Below are positions 1-7,895 of a stretch of 36,201 nt of DNA, in pieces. Position 1 is the first letter of the stretch, and the number at the start of each line of letters is the position of its first letter. The notes beneath the pieces were generated by a model, which was not told the DNA's origin, made no database searches, and was given only the letters and a program-made list of their open reading frames with translations. A program made the position numbers and the translations under genes. The stretch comes from Lacrimispora sp. (GTDB lineage: Bacteria; Bacillota; Clostridia; Lachnospirales; Lachnospiraceae), in the NCBI GenBank assembly GCA_029256305.1, contig JAQSYE010000015.1, positions 1-36,201 on the forward strand. The letters run 5' to 3'.

Positions 1-18
1 CAGTGGTATTTTTACCCC

Positions 19-47
19 TTGTCATCTGGTATTGGATACTATATAAT
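19..47 (+). promoter_or_regulatory. Promoter of the DUF1836 gene
   Basis: A -35 element TTGTCA (19-24) and a perfect -10 TATAAT (42-47) are separated by 17 bases. They lie 56 bases upstream of the DUF1836 start. The arms CCCCTT (15-20) and AAGGGG (54-59) flank the promoter as an inverted repeat, which could be an operator; that part is speculative. Confidence 0.7.
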
Positions 48-102
48 ATGACTAAGGGGATTATCACATGTGCTGAGCTTTCCCATGCAGAACGGAGGAC
101 AT

Positions 103-717
103 ATGAAAACCAACGAGGAACGATTACAGAAAATCTTAGAGCATCTGGATGGATTAGGCTATATCGCGCCGGAAACCATACCAAATATTGATTTATATAT
201 GGATCAGGTCACGACTTTCATGGATAAGCATTTAAATGAAACAAAGCGTTATCCCGATGATAAGGTCTTAACAAAGACGATGATCAACAATTATGCCAAG
301 AATAATCTGCTTCCTGCGCCCATTAAAAAGAAATATACAAAAGAGCATATTGTTCTGCTTATATTCATCTATTATTTTAAAAATTTATTATCCTTTAATG
401 ATATTGAACAACTTTTCAGACCCATTACCGATAATCACTTTGATTCTACTGACGGCATGCCTTTAGAAGCAATCTATAAGGAGGTATTTTCAAAAGAAGG
501 TACCGACTTAGAACGCATCAAATCCGACATCATGGAAAAGTACCAGCATTCCTCCAAGACCTTTGAAGACAAAGGAGTGGAAGGAGACGACCAGGAATAC
601 TTACGCCTCTTCTCCTGGATCTGCGAGCTGTCTTTGGATGTATATGTAAAAAAGCAAGTGATCGAACAGCTTATCGACGATCTAAGAGAGGATCCTTCAT
701 TAAAAAAGAAAAAATAA
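103..717 (+). CDS. DUF1836 domain-containing protein
   Basis: A 204-residue soluble protein. The start is the ATG at 103 because GGAGG (94-98) lies just before it; an upstream ATG in frame at 70 has no good ribosome binding site. The sequence resembles the Firmicutes DUF1836 family. Its N-terminal half looks like a MerR/winged-helix-like DNA-binding fold, with the segment LLPAPIKKKYTKEHI typical of the family, followed by a helical half. The C-terminus is lysine-rich. Members are thought to be regulators but no target is known. It is a single-gene unit: it has its own promoter, and a strong hairpin follows it, separating it from a convergent gene. The family is a recognition from memory; the biochemical role is unknown. 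Confidence 0.8.
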   Translation: MKTNEERLQKILEHLDGLGYIAPETIPNIDLYMDQVTTFMDKHLNETKRYPDDKVLTKTMINNYAKNNLLPAPIKKKYTKEHIVLLIFIYYFKNLLSFNDIEQLFRPITDNHFDSTDGMPLEAIYKEVFSKEGTDLERIKSDIMEKYQHSSKTFEDKGVEGDDQEYLRLFSWICELSLDVYVKKQVIEQLIDDLREDPSLKKKK

Positions 718-720
718 ACG

Positions 721-760
721 AACAGGGGACAAGAACCAGAATCTGGGCTTGTCCCCTGTT
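721..760. terminator. Bidirectional intrinsic terminator
   Basis: A perfect 13-bp inverted repeat, AACAGGGGACAAG (721-733) and CTTGTCCCCTGTT (748-760), with a 14-base loop sits between the stops of two convergent genes. A T-rich tract follows it on the minus strand, which is the complement of the A-rich end of the DUF1836 gene. A weaker T-rich stretch follows on the plus strand. Confidence 0.85.
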
Positions 761-763
761 TAC

Positions 764-1063
764 TTATAACTCTTTTTTCTCTTCCAAACGCTTAAATACC
801 ATATCATAACCGTCATTCCCGTAATTTAAAGAACGGTTCACACGGCTGATGGTAGCAGTGGAAGCGCCTGTCTTCTCTGCGATCTCCAGATAGGTTCTTC
901 CTTCACGGAGCATTTTAGCTACTTCGTATCTCTGAGATAAGCTTAACAGCTCATTCACGGTACATACATCCTCAAAAAACGTATAGCACTCCTCCGGCGT
1001 TTTTAAGGTTAAAATTGCTTCAAACAGATGATCGACTACATCTGTCTTGATTTTTTTATTCAT
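764..1063 (-). CDS. YerC/YecD family TrpR-related protein
   Basis: A 99-residue protein of the Trp-repressor superfamily (YerC/YecD type). The middle carries the TrpR-like segment LLSLSQRYEVAKMLREG, followed by the helix-turn-helix around TYLEIAEKTGASTATISRV. This matches the bacterial TrpR-like helix-turn-helix, but the family is not known to bind tryptophan. The start is the ATG at 1063, preceded by AGGGG at good spacing. Length is normal for the family. It is monocistronic, with a terminator directly downstream and a separate HAD gene upstream on the same strand. The regulated genes cannot be told from the sequence. An AT-rich stretch with several possible -10 elements lies upstream, but I cannot choose one. 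Confidence 0.88.
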   Translation of the reverse strand: MNKKIKTDVVDHLFEAILTLKTPEECYTFFEDVCTVNELLSLSQRYEVAKMLREGRTYLEIAEKTGASTATISRVNRSLNYGNDGYDMVFKRLEEKKEL

Positions 1064-1143
1064 ATGAGATCTATCCCCTTTTTATTCCTTATGGTCTATC
1101 TGTATTTTAACATATTAACGTTATAAAATCCACCCCTGTAACA

Positions 1144-1953
1144 TCAGGAAAGCATAAATTTTTCTACCACCAATGCGATTCCGTCGTCATTATTGGAAGC
1201 AGTCACATAATCAGCCGCTTTTCTTACAGGCAGAACGGCATTTTCCATGGCCACACCAAGCCCTGCGTACTCAATCATAGATAAATCATTGTAACCGTCG
1301 CCGCAGGCAATCATCTCTTCCCTGTTCATATTAAGATGTGTAAGAAGCCGTTCCAGGCTTGCTGCCTTATCAATTCCCTTTGGCAGAATTTCAAGAAAAT
1401 AAGGCTCTGAACGATACACGCTGTAATCACGTCCCAGCGCAGCCTTGACCTTTGGTTCTACCATGGCGAGATAGTCCCCCTCTTCCAGCATCAGATATTT
1501 AACTACTGGAAACTGTACGTAGTTTTCCATATCTTCCACTTCCCTGACAGACAATTTATTAATAGCAGATTCTTTTCCTACATACTCATCTTCAGCATTC
1601 CCAGTTATGATTAAGTCATCTTCATAAGTTAAGATATTAACTCCATGTTCTTTTGCCATTCGTATAATCTTCTGGTTTGATGAAACCGGCAATTCCTTTG
1701 CAAAGATGGTCTCACCTGATTTACAGTCTATAATGCGTCCTCCGTTAAAGGACAAAATATAACCACCTGTTTCATGAAGCTTTAATTCTCTTGCAACGGG
1801 CATGATTCCATAAGTGGGGCGGCCGGAAGCCAGCACGATCACTCCCCCTTGACGCTGCAACTCAAAAAGTGCTTCTTTTGTTCTGGGCGTGATCTCTTTA
1901 TCCCGGTTCGTCAGCGTCCCATCCAAATCAAGCACTATCATACGATATTTCAT
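1144..1953 (-). CDS. Cof-type HAD-IIB family sugar-phosphate phosphatase
   Basis: A 269-residue cytoplasmic HAD hydrolase. Motif I is DLDGTLT with nucleophile Asp9 and acid/base Asp11. Motif II is LASGRPT. The conserved Lys lies in GIDKAASLERLL, and motif IV is CGDGYNDLSMI, binding Mg2+. The cap domain between about residues 85 and 185 is the IIB type. Such enzymes remove phosphate from sugar phosphates or flavin-pathway intermediates with broad specificity; the true substrate cannot be deduced. The length is typical for the YidA/Cof group. The start ATG at 1953 is preceded by AGGTGAAG. It appears to be a single gene. Confidence 0.92.
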   Translation of the reverse strand: MKYRMIVLDLDGTLTNRDKEITPRTKEALFELQRQGGVIVLASGRPTYGIMPVARELKLHETGGYILSFNGGRIIDCKSGETIFAKELPVSSNQKIIRMAKEHGVNILTYEDDLIITGNAEDEYVGKESAINKLSVREVEDMENYVQFPVVKYLMLEEGDYLAMVEPKVKAALGRDYSVYRSEPYFLEILPKGIDKAASLERLLTHLNMNREEMIACGDGYNDLSMIEYAGLGVAMENAVLPVRKAADYVTASNNDDGIALVVEKFMLS

Positions 1954-2107
1954 TGTACTTCACCTGCTTTTGTAAATTTTACTATAGCAGTATAGCACAG
2001 TTTTACCCCATATACCATCTTTAAATAAGAAAACATGTAATAGTTCGTAAACTCTGCCTGTCAGACTACATAGAATTTTAACAGGAGGATGAATGGAGGA
2101 AAACCAA

Positions 2108-2239
2108 ATGAAAAAAGCAATTGTTATCTTTCTGACGGTATTTATAGTGGTCAGCTGCTTGACCGGCTGCAGAACAACGTCACGGAAACAAATAAAGCCT
2201 CTTTTTTCCCACGTATCCGCCCAGACCTTTGTGGTTTAA
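2108..2239 (+). CDS. Small putative lipoprotein (43 residues), possible truncated gene
   Basis: A short frame preceded by GGAGG (2095-2099) 8 bases before the ATG. It encodes a Lys-containing N-terminus, a hydrophobic core and a lipobox LTGC with the acylated Cys at about residue 21, then only about 22 more residues rich in basic and polar side chains. This is a convincing lipoprotein signal peptide with almost no mature protein. It may be a real micro-lipoprotein or the surviving 5' end of a substrate-binding lipoprotein gene like the one that follows. A different overlapping frame starting at 2089 has no such features. No family is recognised. Confidence 0.5.
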   Translation: MKKAIVIFLTVFIVVSCLTGCRTTSRKQIKPLFSHVSAQTFVV

Positions 2240-2243
2240 ATTT

Positions 2244-2272
2244 TTTACAGACAAGGTACCTTCCCGTATTAT
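2244..2272 (+). promoter_or_regulatory. Promoter with palindrome, upstream of substrate-binding protein gene
   Basis: TTTACA (2244-2249) and TATTAT (2267-2272) have a 17-base spacer. The spacer holds a perfect 10-bp palindrome AAGGTACCTT (2253-2262) that could be an operator. Just downstream, AATAC and GTATT form a further small inverted repeat. Confidence 0.5.
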
Positions 2273-2314
2273 AACAATACAATGTAGTATTAAGATATGA
2301 AAAAGGAGGATTTT

Positions 2315-3322
2315 ATGAGAAAAGCCTATCGCACATTTATTATGGCCATTCTCACCGGAGCGTCTTTACTCAGCTTAACTGCCTGCGGTTCAAAGGCAAA
2401 GCCATCGAATCTAACCCCGGTCAAATTAAATGAAGTTGCCCATTCCATTTTTTATGCTCCCCAATATGCAGCCATTGAACTGGGATATTTTAAGGATGAG
2501 GGCATTGATTTAACCCTAGTGAACGGAGCCGGCGCTGACAAGGTTATGACCGCGCTTATATCCGGTGATGCAGATATTGGTTTTATGGGCTCTGAGGCCT
2601 CAATCTATACTTATGCAAATGGTTCCCAGGATTACGCAGTCAATTTTGCCCAGCTGACACAGCGTGCAGGCAATTTCCTTGTTGGAAGAAGTGAACAGCC
2701 TGATTTCAAATGGACTGACTTAAAAGAGAAGAAAGTACTGGGCGGCAGAGCCGGTGGTATGCCGGAAATGGTATTTGAATATATACTGAAGAAGAACGGA
2801 ATTAATCCTTCCACTGATTTAACAATTGACCAGAGTATTAACTTTGGACTGACGGCAGCCGCTTTTACCAGCAATGATTCCGATTATACTGTTGAATTTG
2901 AACCGTTTGCCACAGGACTTGAAAAAGAAGGAAAAGGCTTTGTAGTCGCTTCTTTAGGCGTAGACTCCGGCTATATTCCGTATACCGCCTACAGTGTCAA
3001 AAAGAGTTACCTGGATAAGAATCCTGAAACAATACAGAAATTTACCAATGCAATTCAAAAAGGCCTGGAATACGTAAATTCTCATTCTTCTGAAGAAATT
3101 GCAAAGGTAATCCAGCCCCAGTTTAAGGAAACCGACGTAAAAACCATTGCTTCCATCGTGGACCGTTACAAAGCACAGGATACCTGGAAAAAGGATACTG
3201 TATTTAACAAAGACAGCTTTGAGCTTTTGGAGAATATTCTGGAAGAAGCTGGTCAGTTAAAGGACCGGGTTCCCTATGAGAAATTAGTTACAACAGAATT
3301 TTCCGAGAAGGCAGCAAAATAG
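2315..3322 (+). CDS. ABC transporter substrate-binding lipoprotein (NMT1/SsuA-TauA type)
   Basis: A 335-residue exported lipoprotein. The ATG at 2315 is preferred over 2297 because the ribosome binding site AAAGGAGGA lies between them. The signal peptide ends in lipobox LTAC, followed by Gly. The mature part begins with the fold-type II binding-protein pattern: segments such as FYAPQYAAIELGYFKDEGID and GDADIGFMG are typical of NMT1/THI5-like, sulfonate/taurine/nitrate-type solute receptors. Length is normal. The ligand cannot be predicted with certainty; pyrimidine precursors, sulfonates and other small nitrogen compounds are candidates. No permease or ATPase gene is adjacent, so it is an orphan that must work with partners elsewhere. 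It has its own promoter and is followed by a hairpin, then by an amine oxidase gene on the same strand. Confidence 0.9.
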   Translation: MRKAYRTFIMAILTGASLLSLTACGSKAKPSNLTPVKLNEVAHSIFYAPQYAAIELGYFKDEGIDLTLVNGAGADKVMTALISGDADIGFMGSEASIYTYANGSQDYAVNFAQLTQRAGNFLVGRSEQPDFKWTDLKEKKVLGGRAGGMPEMVFEYILKKNGINPSTDLTIDQSINFGLTAAAFTSNDSDYTVEFEPFATGLEKEGKGFVVASLGVDSGYIPYTAYSVKKSYLDKNPETIQKFTNAIQKGLEYVNSHSSEEIAKVIQPQFKETDVKTIASIVDRYKAQDTWKKDTVFNKDSFELLENILEEAGQLKDRVPYEKLVTTEFSEKAAK

Positions 3323-3337
3323 ACCAGAAAAACAAGG

Positions 3338-3368
3338 AAGGGGACAATGCGCAGGCAATTGTCCCCTT
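3338..3368 (+). terminator. Hairpin, probable terminator or attenuator
   Basis: An 11-bp perfect inverted repeat, AAGGGGACAAT (3338-3348) and ATTGTCCCCTT (3358-3368), with a 9-base loop. The downstream sequence is AT-rich but lacks a long T run, so some read-through into the amine oxidase gene is possible. The stem core is nearly the same as in the terminator at 721-760. Confidence 0.6.
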
Positions 3369-3396
3369 ATAATAGTGACATTATGAGGTATAATCT

Positions 3397-5079
3397 ATGG
3401 ATATTCCATTAAATCAGGTACTGAATCCCACCAAGGAACAGCGGCAGGAAATGATCAGAAATTCACTGGAAATGGCCGGTCGACCAGAAGATTACGAATA
3501 TATTGTTCGTTTACTGAGCCCTCCGCCAGATATTACAAATTATGCACGTCCAGGCGAACTAAGAGGCGTAAAAATTGGCGTCATAGGGGGAGGACTTGCC
3601 GGTTTATCCGCCGCTTTTGAGCTGCGCAAGCTGGGAGCCGATATTACGATTCTGGATGCAAATGACAACCGAATCGGAGGCAGGGTTTATACCTACTATT
3701 TCGATTCGGAAGGTAAATACTATAATGAATTCGGAGCTCATCGAATACCGGTCACCCATGAGACCACCTGGCACTATATCAATCTGTTTGGATTAAATAC
3801 CCGTCCTCTGTCTTTAAGGCAGCGCAACAACTTTTTATACGTACATAATACCCGTTTGAGAACATCAGACTCCATTGAGCAGATGCTTTATCCCCTGTAT
3901 AATTTAACTCCACAGGAGCAAAACACTTCCTGGGCAGATCTCAACGACTATGCCTTTTTGTATCCGATGATGCAACTTCCGCCTGATATCCGGTCGGAAC
4001 TGATACAGATTTTACCAGAATATTCCCCGGAATATCTTCCGTTTATGAACAATTCCGTCCGTCAGACTCTTGAAAACCTGGGCTTAAGCCAAGGGGCGAT
4101 CAGCCTGATCTCAGGGGTTGACCCTGGGACCGGAGCTCTGCTCGATATTAGTTACGCGGAATCCGTCCAGGAGGAGTATACCGTCGACTACCGCAACACC
4201 TTTACCATAGAAGGCGGAATCGTAAACCTGCCCTATGCTTTTATCCAATCCTTCTTCACAGACAAATTACCCCAATATCAAACGATTCCAGCCTCTCAAC
4301 TAGGCACAGTTACTTACTGGCCTGGCCAGACGGTTACTGGCATTTATCAGCCGCAAAACAGCAGTCAAATTATCCTGGATCATCGCAATGTGCAGGATTT
4401 AAGTAGAACTTCCGATGCTTTTGATTACGTTATATGTGCAATTCCTTTCTCCACTTTGAGGGAAGTGGATATCAAACCACGTTTCAGTAATCCAAAAATG
4501 CAGGCTATTTTAGAATATAATTATACGAATTCGCAAAAAACCTTTTTTTTATGTAGGGAACGATTTTGGGAACAGAATACCGATTATGGCCGTATGGTGG
4601 GAGGATTTTCCCAGACAGATCTGCCAATTCAGTACATCTTCTATCCTGGCGATCACATTCTATGTCCGGATCTTTCTTCCTGCTCGCCCAATGAACCGGG
4701 TGTACTGATCGCTTCGTATAATTATCATTTAAATGCAACAAGAGTAGGAAATATGCAAAAGTCGCTTCGATTTGAATATATAAAAGAAAGCGTGGAGGAA
4801 GTTCACGGATTGCCAAGGGGATTCTTAGATTCCATTGTGGAAGACCATAAGACAGTGGTCTGGGACAATGAGCCCTATAACCGGGGGGCATTTGCTGAGT
4901 CGCTCCCAGGTCAGAAACAATTGTTTGCTTATGAGATGTTAAAGCCCGAGTTTAATCAAAAAATCTTCTTTGCCGGTGAACATTTATCTACAAAACATGG
5001 CTGGATGCAGGGGGCATTGCATACTGGTATGGACGCCGCCAATCAGCTGGCCAATTCTTTTCACAGCCAGCTGATGTAG
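3397..5079 (+). CDS. Flavin monoamine oxidase family protein, L-amino-acid-oxidase-like
   Basis: A 560-residue FAD enzyme. After an N-terminal extension of about 57 residues comes the dinucleotide-binding motif GVIGGGLAGL (residues 61-70), an acidic ribose-binding residue at the end of the second strand (ILDAND), and GGRVYTY near residue 98. GAHRIP follows, a substrate-site motif resembling those of L-amino acid oxidases. The C-terminus has the FAD-closing motif FFAGEHLSTKHGWMQGA. Family members oxidise amines or amino acids with O2, giving imine, hydrogen peroxide and then keto acid and ammonia. In an anaerobe this activity is unexpected, so it may act under microaerobic stress or use another acceptor. 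There is no signal peptide. A weak GAGGT precedes the start. It lies on the same strand as an orphan amine-type binding protein; a functional link is only suggested. Confidence 0.85.
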   Translation: MDIPLNQVLNPTKEQRQEMIRNSLEMAGRPEDYEYIVRLLSPPPDITNYARPGELRGVKIGVIGGGLAGLSAAFELRKLGADITILDANDNRIGGRVYTYYFDSEGKYYNEFGAHRIPVTHETTWHYINLFGLNTRPLSLRQRNNFLYVHNTRLRTSDSIEQMLYPLYNLTPQEQNTSWADLNDYAFLYPMMQLPPDIRSELIQILPEYSPEYLPFMNNSVRQTLENLGLSQGAISLISGVDPGTGALLDISYAESVQEEYTVDYRNTFTIEGGIVNLPYAFIQSFFTDKLPQYQTIPASQLGTVTYWPGQTVTGIYQPQNSSQIILDHRNVQDLSRTSDAFDYVICAIPFSTLREVDIKPRFSNPKMQAILEYNYTNSQKTFFLCRERFWEQNTDYGRMVGGFSQTDLPIQYIFYPGDHILCPDLSSCSPNEPGVLIASYNYHLNATRVGNMQKSLRFEYIKESVEEVHGLPRGFLDSIVEDHKTVVWDNEPYNRGAFAESLPGQKQLFAYEMLKPEFNQKIFFAGEHLSTKHGWMQGALHTGMDAANQLANSFHSQLM

Positions 5080-5160
5080 TACAATACAGCCCCAGGGAGA
5101 AATCCTACGCAAATCCGTGCTGCCATTATGGACCATTATAAAACACACAATACATGAAAT

Positions 5161-5212
5161 AAGGGTGCTGTCGCCTTGATAGAATTATCTATTTTGCAAC
5201 AGCACCCCTTTG
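5161..5212. terminator. Terminator between convergent genes
   Basis: GGGTGCTGT (5163-5171) pairs with ACAGCACCC (5199-5207), extended by flanking AA and TT with one unpaired base. It lies between the amine oxidase and the oppositely oriented AI-2E family gene and could serve both. A short T-rich tail follows on either strand. Confidence 0.65.
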
Positions 5213-5249
5213 TATAGAAGCAGTTTAAGTTCTAAAACGGTTAAAGCAC

Positions 5250-6266
5250 TCAATCATTTTTCACTTTAACATCTAAAATATCCAGCAAGAACATAAACAT
5301 GGGAATACCCAAAAGCAGTCCCCACACTCCAATATAATGTTCACTCACCAGAAGAATAAGAAAAACAAGAAATACCGGCAATTTTGTCTTTGCCGACATT
5401 AATTTAGGATTCAGCACATAGGTCTCCAATGAATGAAGCACAAGAATCATGATAATAACCTCAATGATTTTAAATGCGCCACCTATGTTAAATGCTATAA
5501 TACCAAGCGGTATCAAAGATATAATCACTCCCGCAACCGGAACCAGTCCAAGTATGAAAATCATAGCTCCAAGCCCCAGGGTCTGGGGAAATCCCATAAT
5601 CGTTAGTGCCACTACGGACAAGAAGGAATTAATGAATGCAATTAAGATTTGCAATTCAATAACTTTTCCAAATGAGTTCAAAAATTTCTTCCCGTAAAAT
5701 GTAAAATATTCATAGAGAAATGACACCTTACTTTGTTCCATATGTTTGAAAAAAGCCATAATCTCTTCCTTTTCCAGAAGGAATAAAAAGCTGATCAGCA
5801 GAGACAGCAGAAAATTGATGCTGAAAGTGCCTGCAGTTGTCACAAAATTCAGCAGATGACCTTCTGCCATGCGAATATACCCGCTGATCTGGTCCTCTGG
5901 GATACTGCTTAGCAAATTAAAACGGTCATAATTCTGTAGCTGATGAAAATCAAAGGTAGAAATTAAATTGATTACATCAATCAGCTGTTGTGTAACCTTT
6001 GGAATATATACAATAATACCGATGATAAAAACAAGAAGAAATATGAGATACATTAAAATAGTAATAAGCTTACGACTGATCTTTATATACTTATTAGCCT
6101 TTTCATAAATAAATTTTTGCAGCTGACCAAAGATGAAAGTCACCATAAATATCAGCAAAAACTGATTAAGCATTCCTCTTAAGAAATAAAGAAAAGCAGC
6201 TAAAAGTATAATACTGATTACCTTTTTTGTAAGTTCTCCGTTAATAAAATGATCCAATTTATCCAT
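5250..6266 (-). CDS. AI-2E family transporter (PerM-like membrane protein)
   Basis: A 338-residue integral membrane protein of the AI-2E/PerM/YdiK superfamily. It has paired N-terminal membrane helices, a soluble stretch at about residues 80-140, and a block of five or six helices to the C-terminus. The family-typical segments near the end include LGLVPVAGVIISLIP and a terminal LGIPMFMFLLDI. Members export small molecules or ions: quorum signal AI-2 in E. coli TqsA, Na+/Li+-H+ exchange in some others. The substrate is unknown here. I chose the ATG at 6266, preceded by GGAAAGG, over an upstream in-frame TTG at 6305 that lacks a ribosome binding site. Single gene, convergent with the amine oxidase. 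Confidence 0.87.
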   Translation of the reverse strand: MDKLDHFINGELTKKVISIILLAAFLYFLRGMLNQFLLIFMVTFIFGQLQKFIYEKANKYIKISRKLITILMYLIFLLVFIIGIIVYIPKVTQQLIDVINLISTFDFHQLQNYDRFNLLSSIPEDQISGYIRMAEGHLLNFVTTAGTFSINFLLSLLISFLFLLEKEEIMAFFKHMEQSKVSFLYEYFTFYGKKFLNSFGKVIELQILIAFINSFLSVVALTIMGFPQTLGLGAMIFILGLVPVAGVIISLIPLGIIAFNIGGAFKIIEVIIMILVLHSLETYVLNPKLMSAKTKLPVFLVFLILLVSEHYIGVWGLLLGIPMFMFLLDILDVKVKND

Positions 6267-6443
6267 AGGCTGTGCCTTTCCGTAATTAAATTTTCTGTTT
6301 ATCAATATTGGCAGTCTGACTCACTGTCTATGCGATTATAATATAGATGGCGGACAATGGAAATACTAAATCAAAAAAAACCAAGGATTTTTATGCTTTT
6401 TAACAATTTCATAACTAGCCTTTTTAATTCTATCATATGGTGT

Positions 6444-6449
6444 TATAAT
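6444..6449 (+). promoter_or_regulatory. Possible -10 element for the dehydrogenase gene
   Basis: A perfect TATAAT lies 61 bases upstream of the dehydrogenase start. The matching -35 (TTTTTA, 17 bases upstream) is poor, so the promoter is tentative. Confidence 0.35.
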
Positions 6450-6510
6450 TATTTTAACAGGACGCGCTTATTTAGCTCCTGTAATTTTATGAGTGATCGG
6501 AGTGATACAT

Positions 6511-7458
6511 ATGAATATCGTACTATTAGAATCTCTTGGGATTCCGGACATCCTGCTAAATGAATACGCAAAACCATTGATCGATGCAGGTCACAGTTTT
6601 ACAGCTTTTGAAAAAAACACTGATACCAAAGTTCAGATTGAACAAGCTAAAAATGCCGATGTCATTATGGTTGCCAATATGCCCCTGAGCGGGGAAGTCA
6701 TTGACGCCTGTAAGAACTTAAAATTTATAGATGTTGCTTTTACAGGTGTAGATCATGTAGATCTGGCCACTGCCAGAAAAAATACCATATCCATCAGCAA
6801 TGCTGCCGGTTACTCGACGGAAGCTGTTGCGGAACTTACATTATGTCTTATGCTCTCACTTCTGCGCAACGTGATTCAGACAGATACCCGCTGCCGGGAA
6901 GGAAAAACGAAAGACGGTCTGGTTGGCTGTGAACTGATGGGGAAAACAATAGGAATTATCGGTGCCGGTGCAATTGGTTCAAGAACTGCAGAGCTTTGTA
7001 AAGCCTTTGGATGCCGCGTTCTTGGATACAAACGTACCATCACAGGAAGCGAACCGGACTTCATGGAATTCGTATCTTTAGAAGAACTTCTTTCTAACTC
7101 GGATATCGTTAGTCTCCACTGCCCGTTAAATGAAGATTCCCGTCATTTAATAAACAGGGATACGATTGCAAAAATGAAACAAGGCGCTTATATCATCAAT
7201 GCTGCACGAGGTCCAGTAGTGGATTCTGCCGCTCTTGCAGAAGCTTTAAACAGCGGATATCTGGCAGGTGCCGGAATCGATGTATTTGAAAATGAGCCGC
7301 CAATTGACACTTCCCACCCACTTTTAAACTGTAAGAATACCATTGTTACGCCCCATATTGCTTTTGCCTCTGCAGAATCTATGAAGTTAAGAGCTCAGAT
7401 CGTATTTGAGAATCTTAGAAAGTGGATGGAAGGCGACCAGATTAATAAAATTCTATAA
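6511..7458 (+). CDS. D-isomer-specific 2-hydroxyacid dehydrogenase
   Basis: A 315-residue NAD(P)-dependent oxidoreductase. The start is the ATG at 6511, with GGAG a few bases upstream; a GTG in frame at 6493 is less likely. It has the split substrate-binding domain and a Rossmann domain with GIIGAGAIGSRTAE. The catalytic triad of the family is visible: Arg in NAARGPVVD, Glu in FENEPP and His in VTPHIAF. It reduces 2-keto acids to D-2-hydroxy acids, or runs in reverse. Hydroxypyruvate/glyoxylate or 3-phosphoglycerate are possible substrates but the sequence does not settle this. The gene stands alone, between the AI-2E family gene and a tRNA. A glycerate kinase gene elsewhere in the window could connect with it metabolically, but they are far apart. 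Confidence 0.9.
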   Translation: MNIVLLESLGIPDILLNEYAKPLIDAGHSFTAFEKNTDTKVQIEQAKNADVIMVANMPLSGEVIDACKNLKFIDVAFTGVDHVDLATARKNTISISNAAGYSTEAVAELTLCLMLSLLRNVIQTDTRCREGKTKDGLVGCELMGKTIGIIGAGAIGSRTAELCKAFGCRVLGYKRTITGSEPDFMEFVSLEELLSNSDIVSLHCPLNEDSRHLINRDTIAKMKQGAYIINAARGPVVDSAALAEALNSGYLAGAGIDVFENEPPIDTSHPLLNCKNTIVTPHIAFASAESMKLRAQIVFENLRKWMEGDQINKIL

Positions 7459-7578
7459 GTTTGAACCTGAGGGGCATCTGAAATTTGATACCTCTCTTCT
7501 ATATTATAACTGGAAGTTTTTTACAACAAAATCCACAGAAAAGGTCCAAAAATATTTTCCAATTTGTGCAAATAATAC

Positions 7579-7606
7579 TTGTAATTCAAAATCTTCATGA
7601 TATAAT
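7579..7606 (+). promoter_or_regulatory. tRNA-Ala promoter
   Basis: TTGTAA (7579-7584) and a perfect TATAAT (7601-7606) with a 16-base spacer lie 8 bases upstream of the tRNA 5' end. Confidence 0.75.
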
Positions 7607-7614
7607 CTAGACAA

Positions 7615-7687
7615 GGGGATATAGCTCAGCTGGGAGAGCGATGCGTTCGCAACGCATAGGCCACGAGTTCGAGTCTCGCTATCTCCA
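7615..7687 (+). tRNA. tRNA-Ala, anticodon CGC
   Basis: The full cloverleaf can be folded by eye. The acceptor stem is 7615-7621 with 7680-7686, and includes a G3-U70 wobble pair, the classic alanine identity element. The D arm is 7624-7639. The anticodon stem ATGCG/CGCAT encloses loop TTCGCAA with anticodon CGC at 7648-7650, reading GCG. The T arm has the TTCGAGT loop. The discriminator base is A, and CCA is not encoded. One A-C mismatch lies at the outer pair of the T stem. It is a lone tRNA with its own promoter. Confidence 0.95.
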
Positions 7688-7844
7688 CGAAATGGAAGTA
7701 TAGCTCTTGAAAGTGCAGAAAAAGCCCTCTGAAAACGTACTTTGCAGCACCTTTATAGTTACAATCATTCTCAGCGGTATCGCGTTTTATAAGCATTATA
7801 GGTAAAATCAATACGCTGTAAAATTTCAGTTTTGCTACATAAAA

Positions 7845-7877
7845 AACTACTAACTTAATATTTCATAGTTAGTAGTT
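7845..7877 (-). terminator. Terminator of the metallo-beta-lactamase-fold gene
   Basis: An 11-bp perfect repeat AACTACTAACT (7845-7855) and AGTTAGTAGTT (7867-7877) with an 11-base loop. Read on the minus strand it is followed directly by TTTTT, as expected for the gene ending at 7896. The 160 bases between here and the tRNA hold no credible gene. Confidence 0.8.
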
Positions 7878-7895
7878 AATTGATCTCTTTAACTT

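Noticed and set aside
2089-2274. 61-residue frame beginning at 2089
   Set aside because: It overlaps the lipoprotein-like frame at 2108, which has a better placed ribosome binding site and a lipobox; this one has no recognisable features.
4505-4891. 128-residue frame on the minus strand
   Set aside because: It lies wholly within the amine oxidase gene and has no start signal or family match.
7626-7811. 61-residue frame on the minus strand
   Set aside because: It is antisense to the tRNA-Ala gene and has no ribosome binding site; its C-terminus is simply the reverse reading of the tRNA.
7688-7844. Attachment site at the tRNA 3' end
   Set aside because: No second copy of the tRNA 3' end was spotted in the window and no integrase gene is present.
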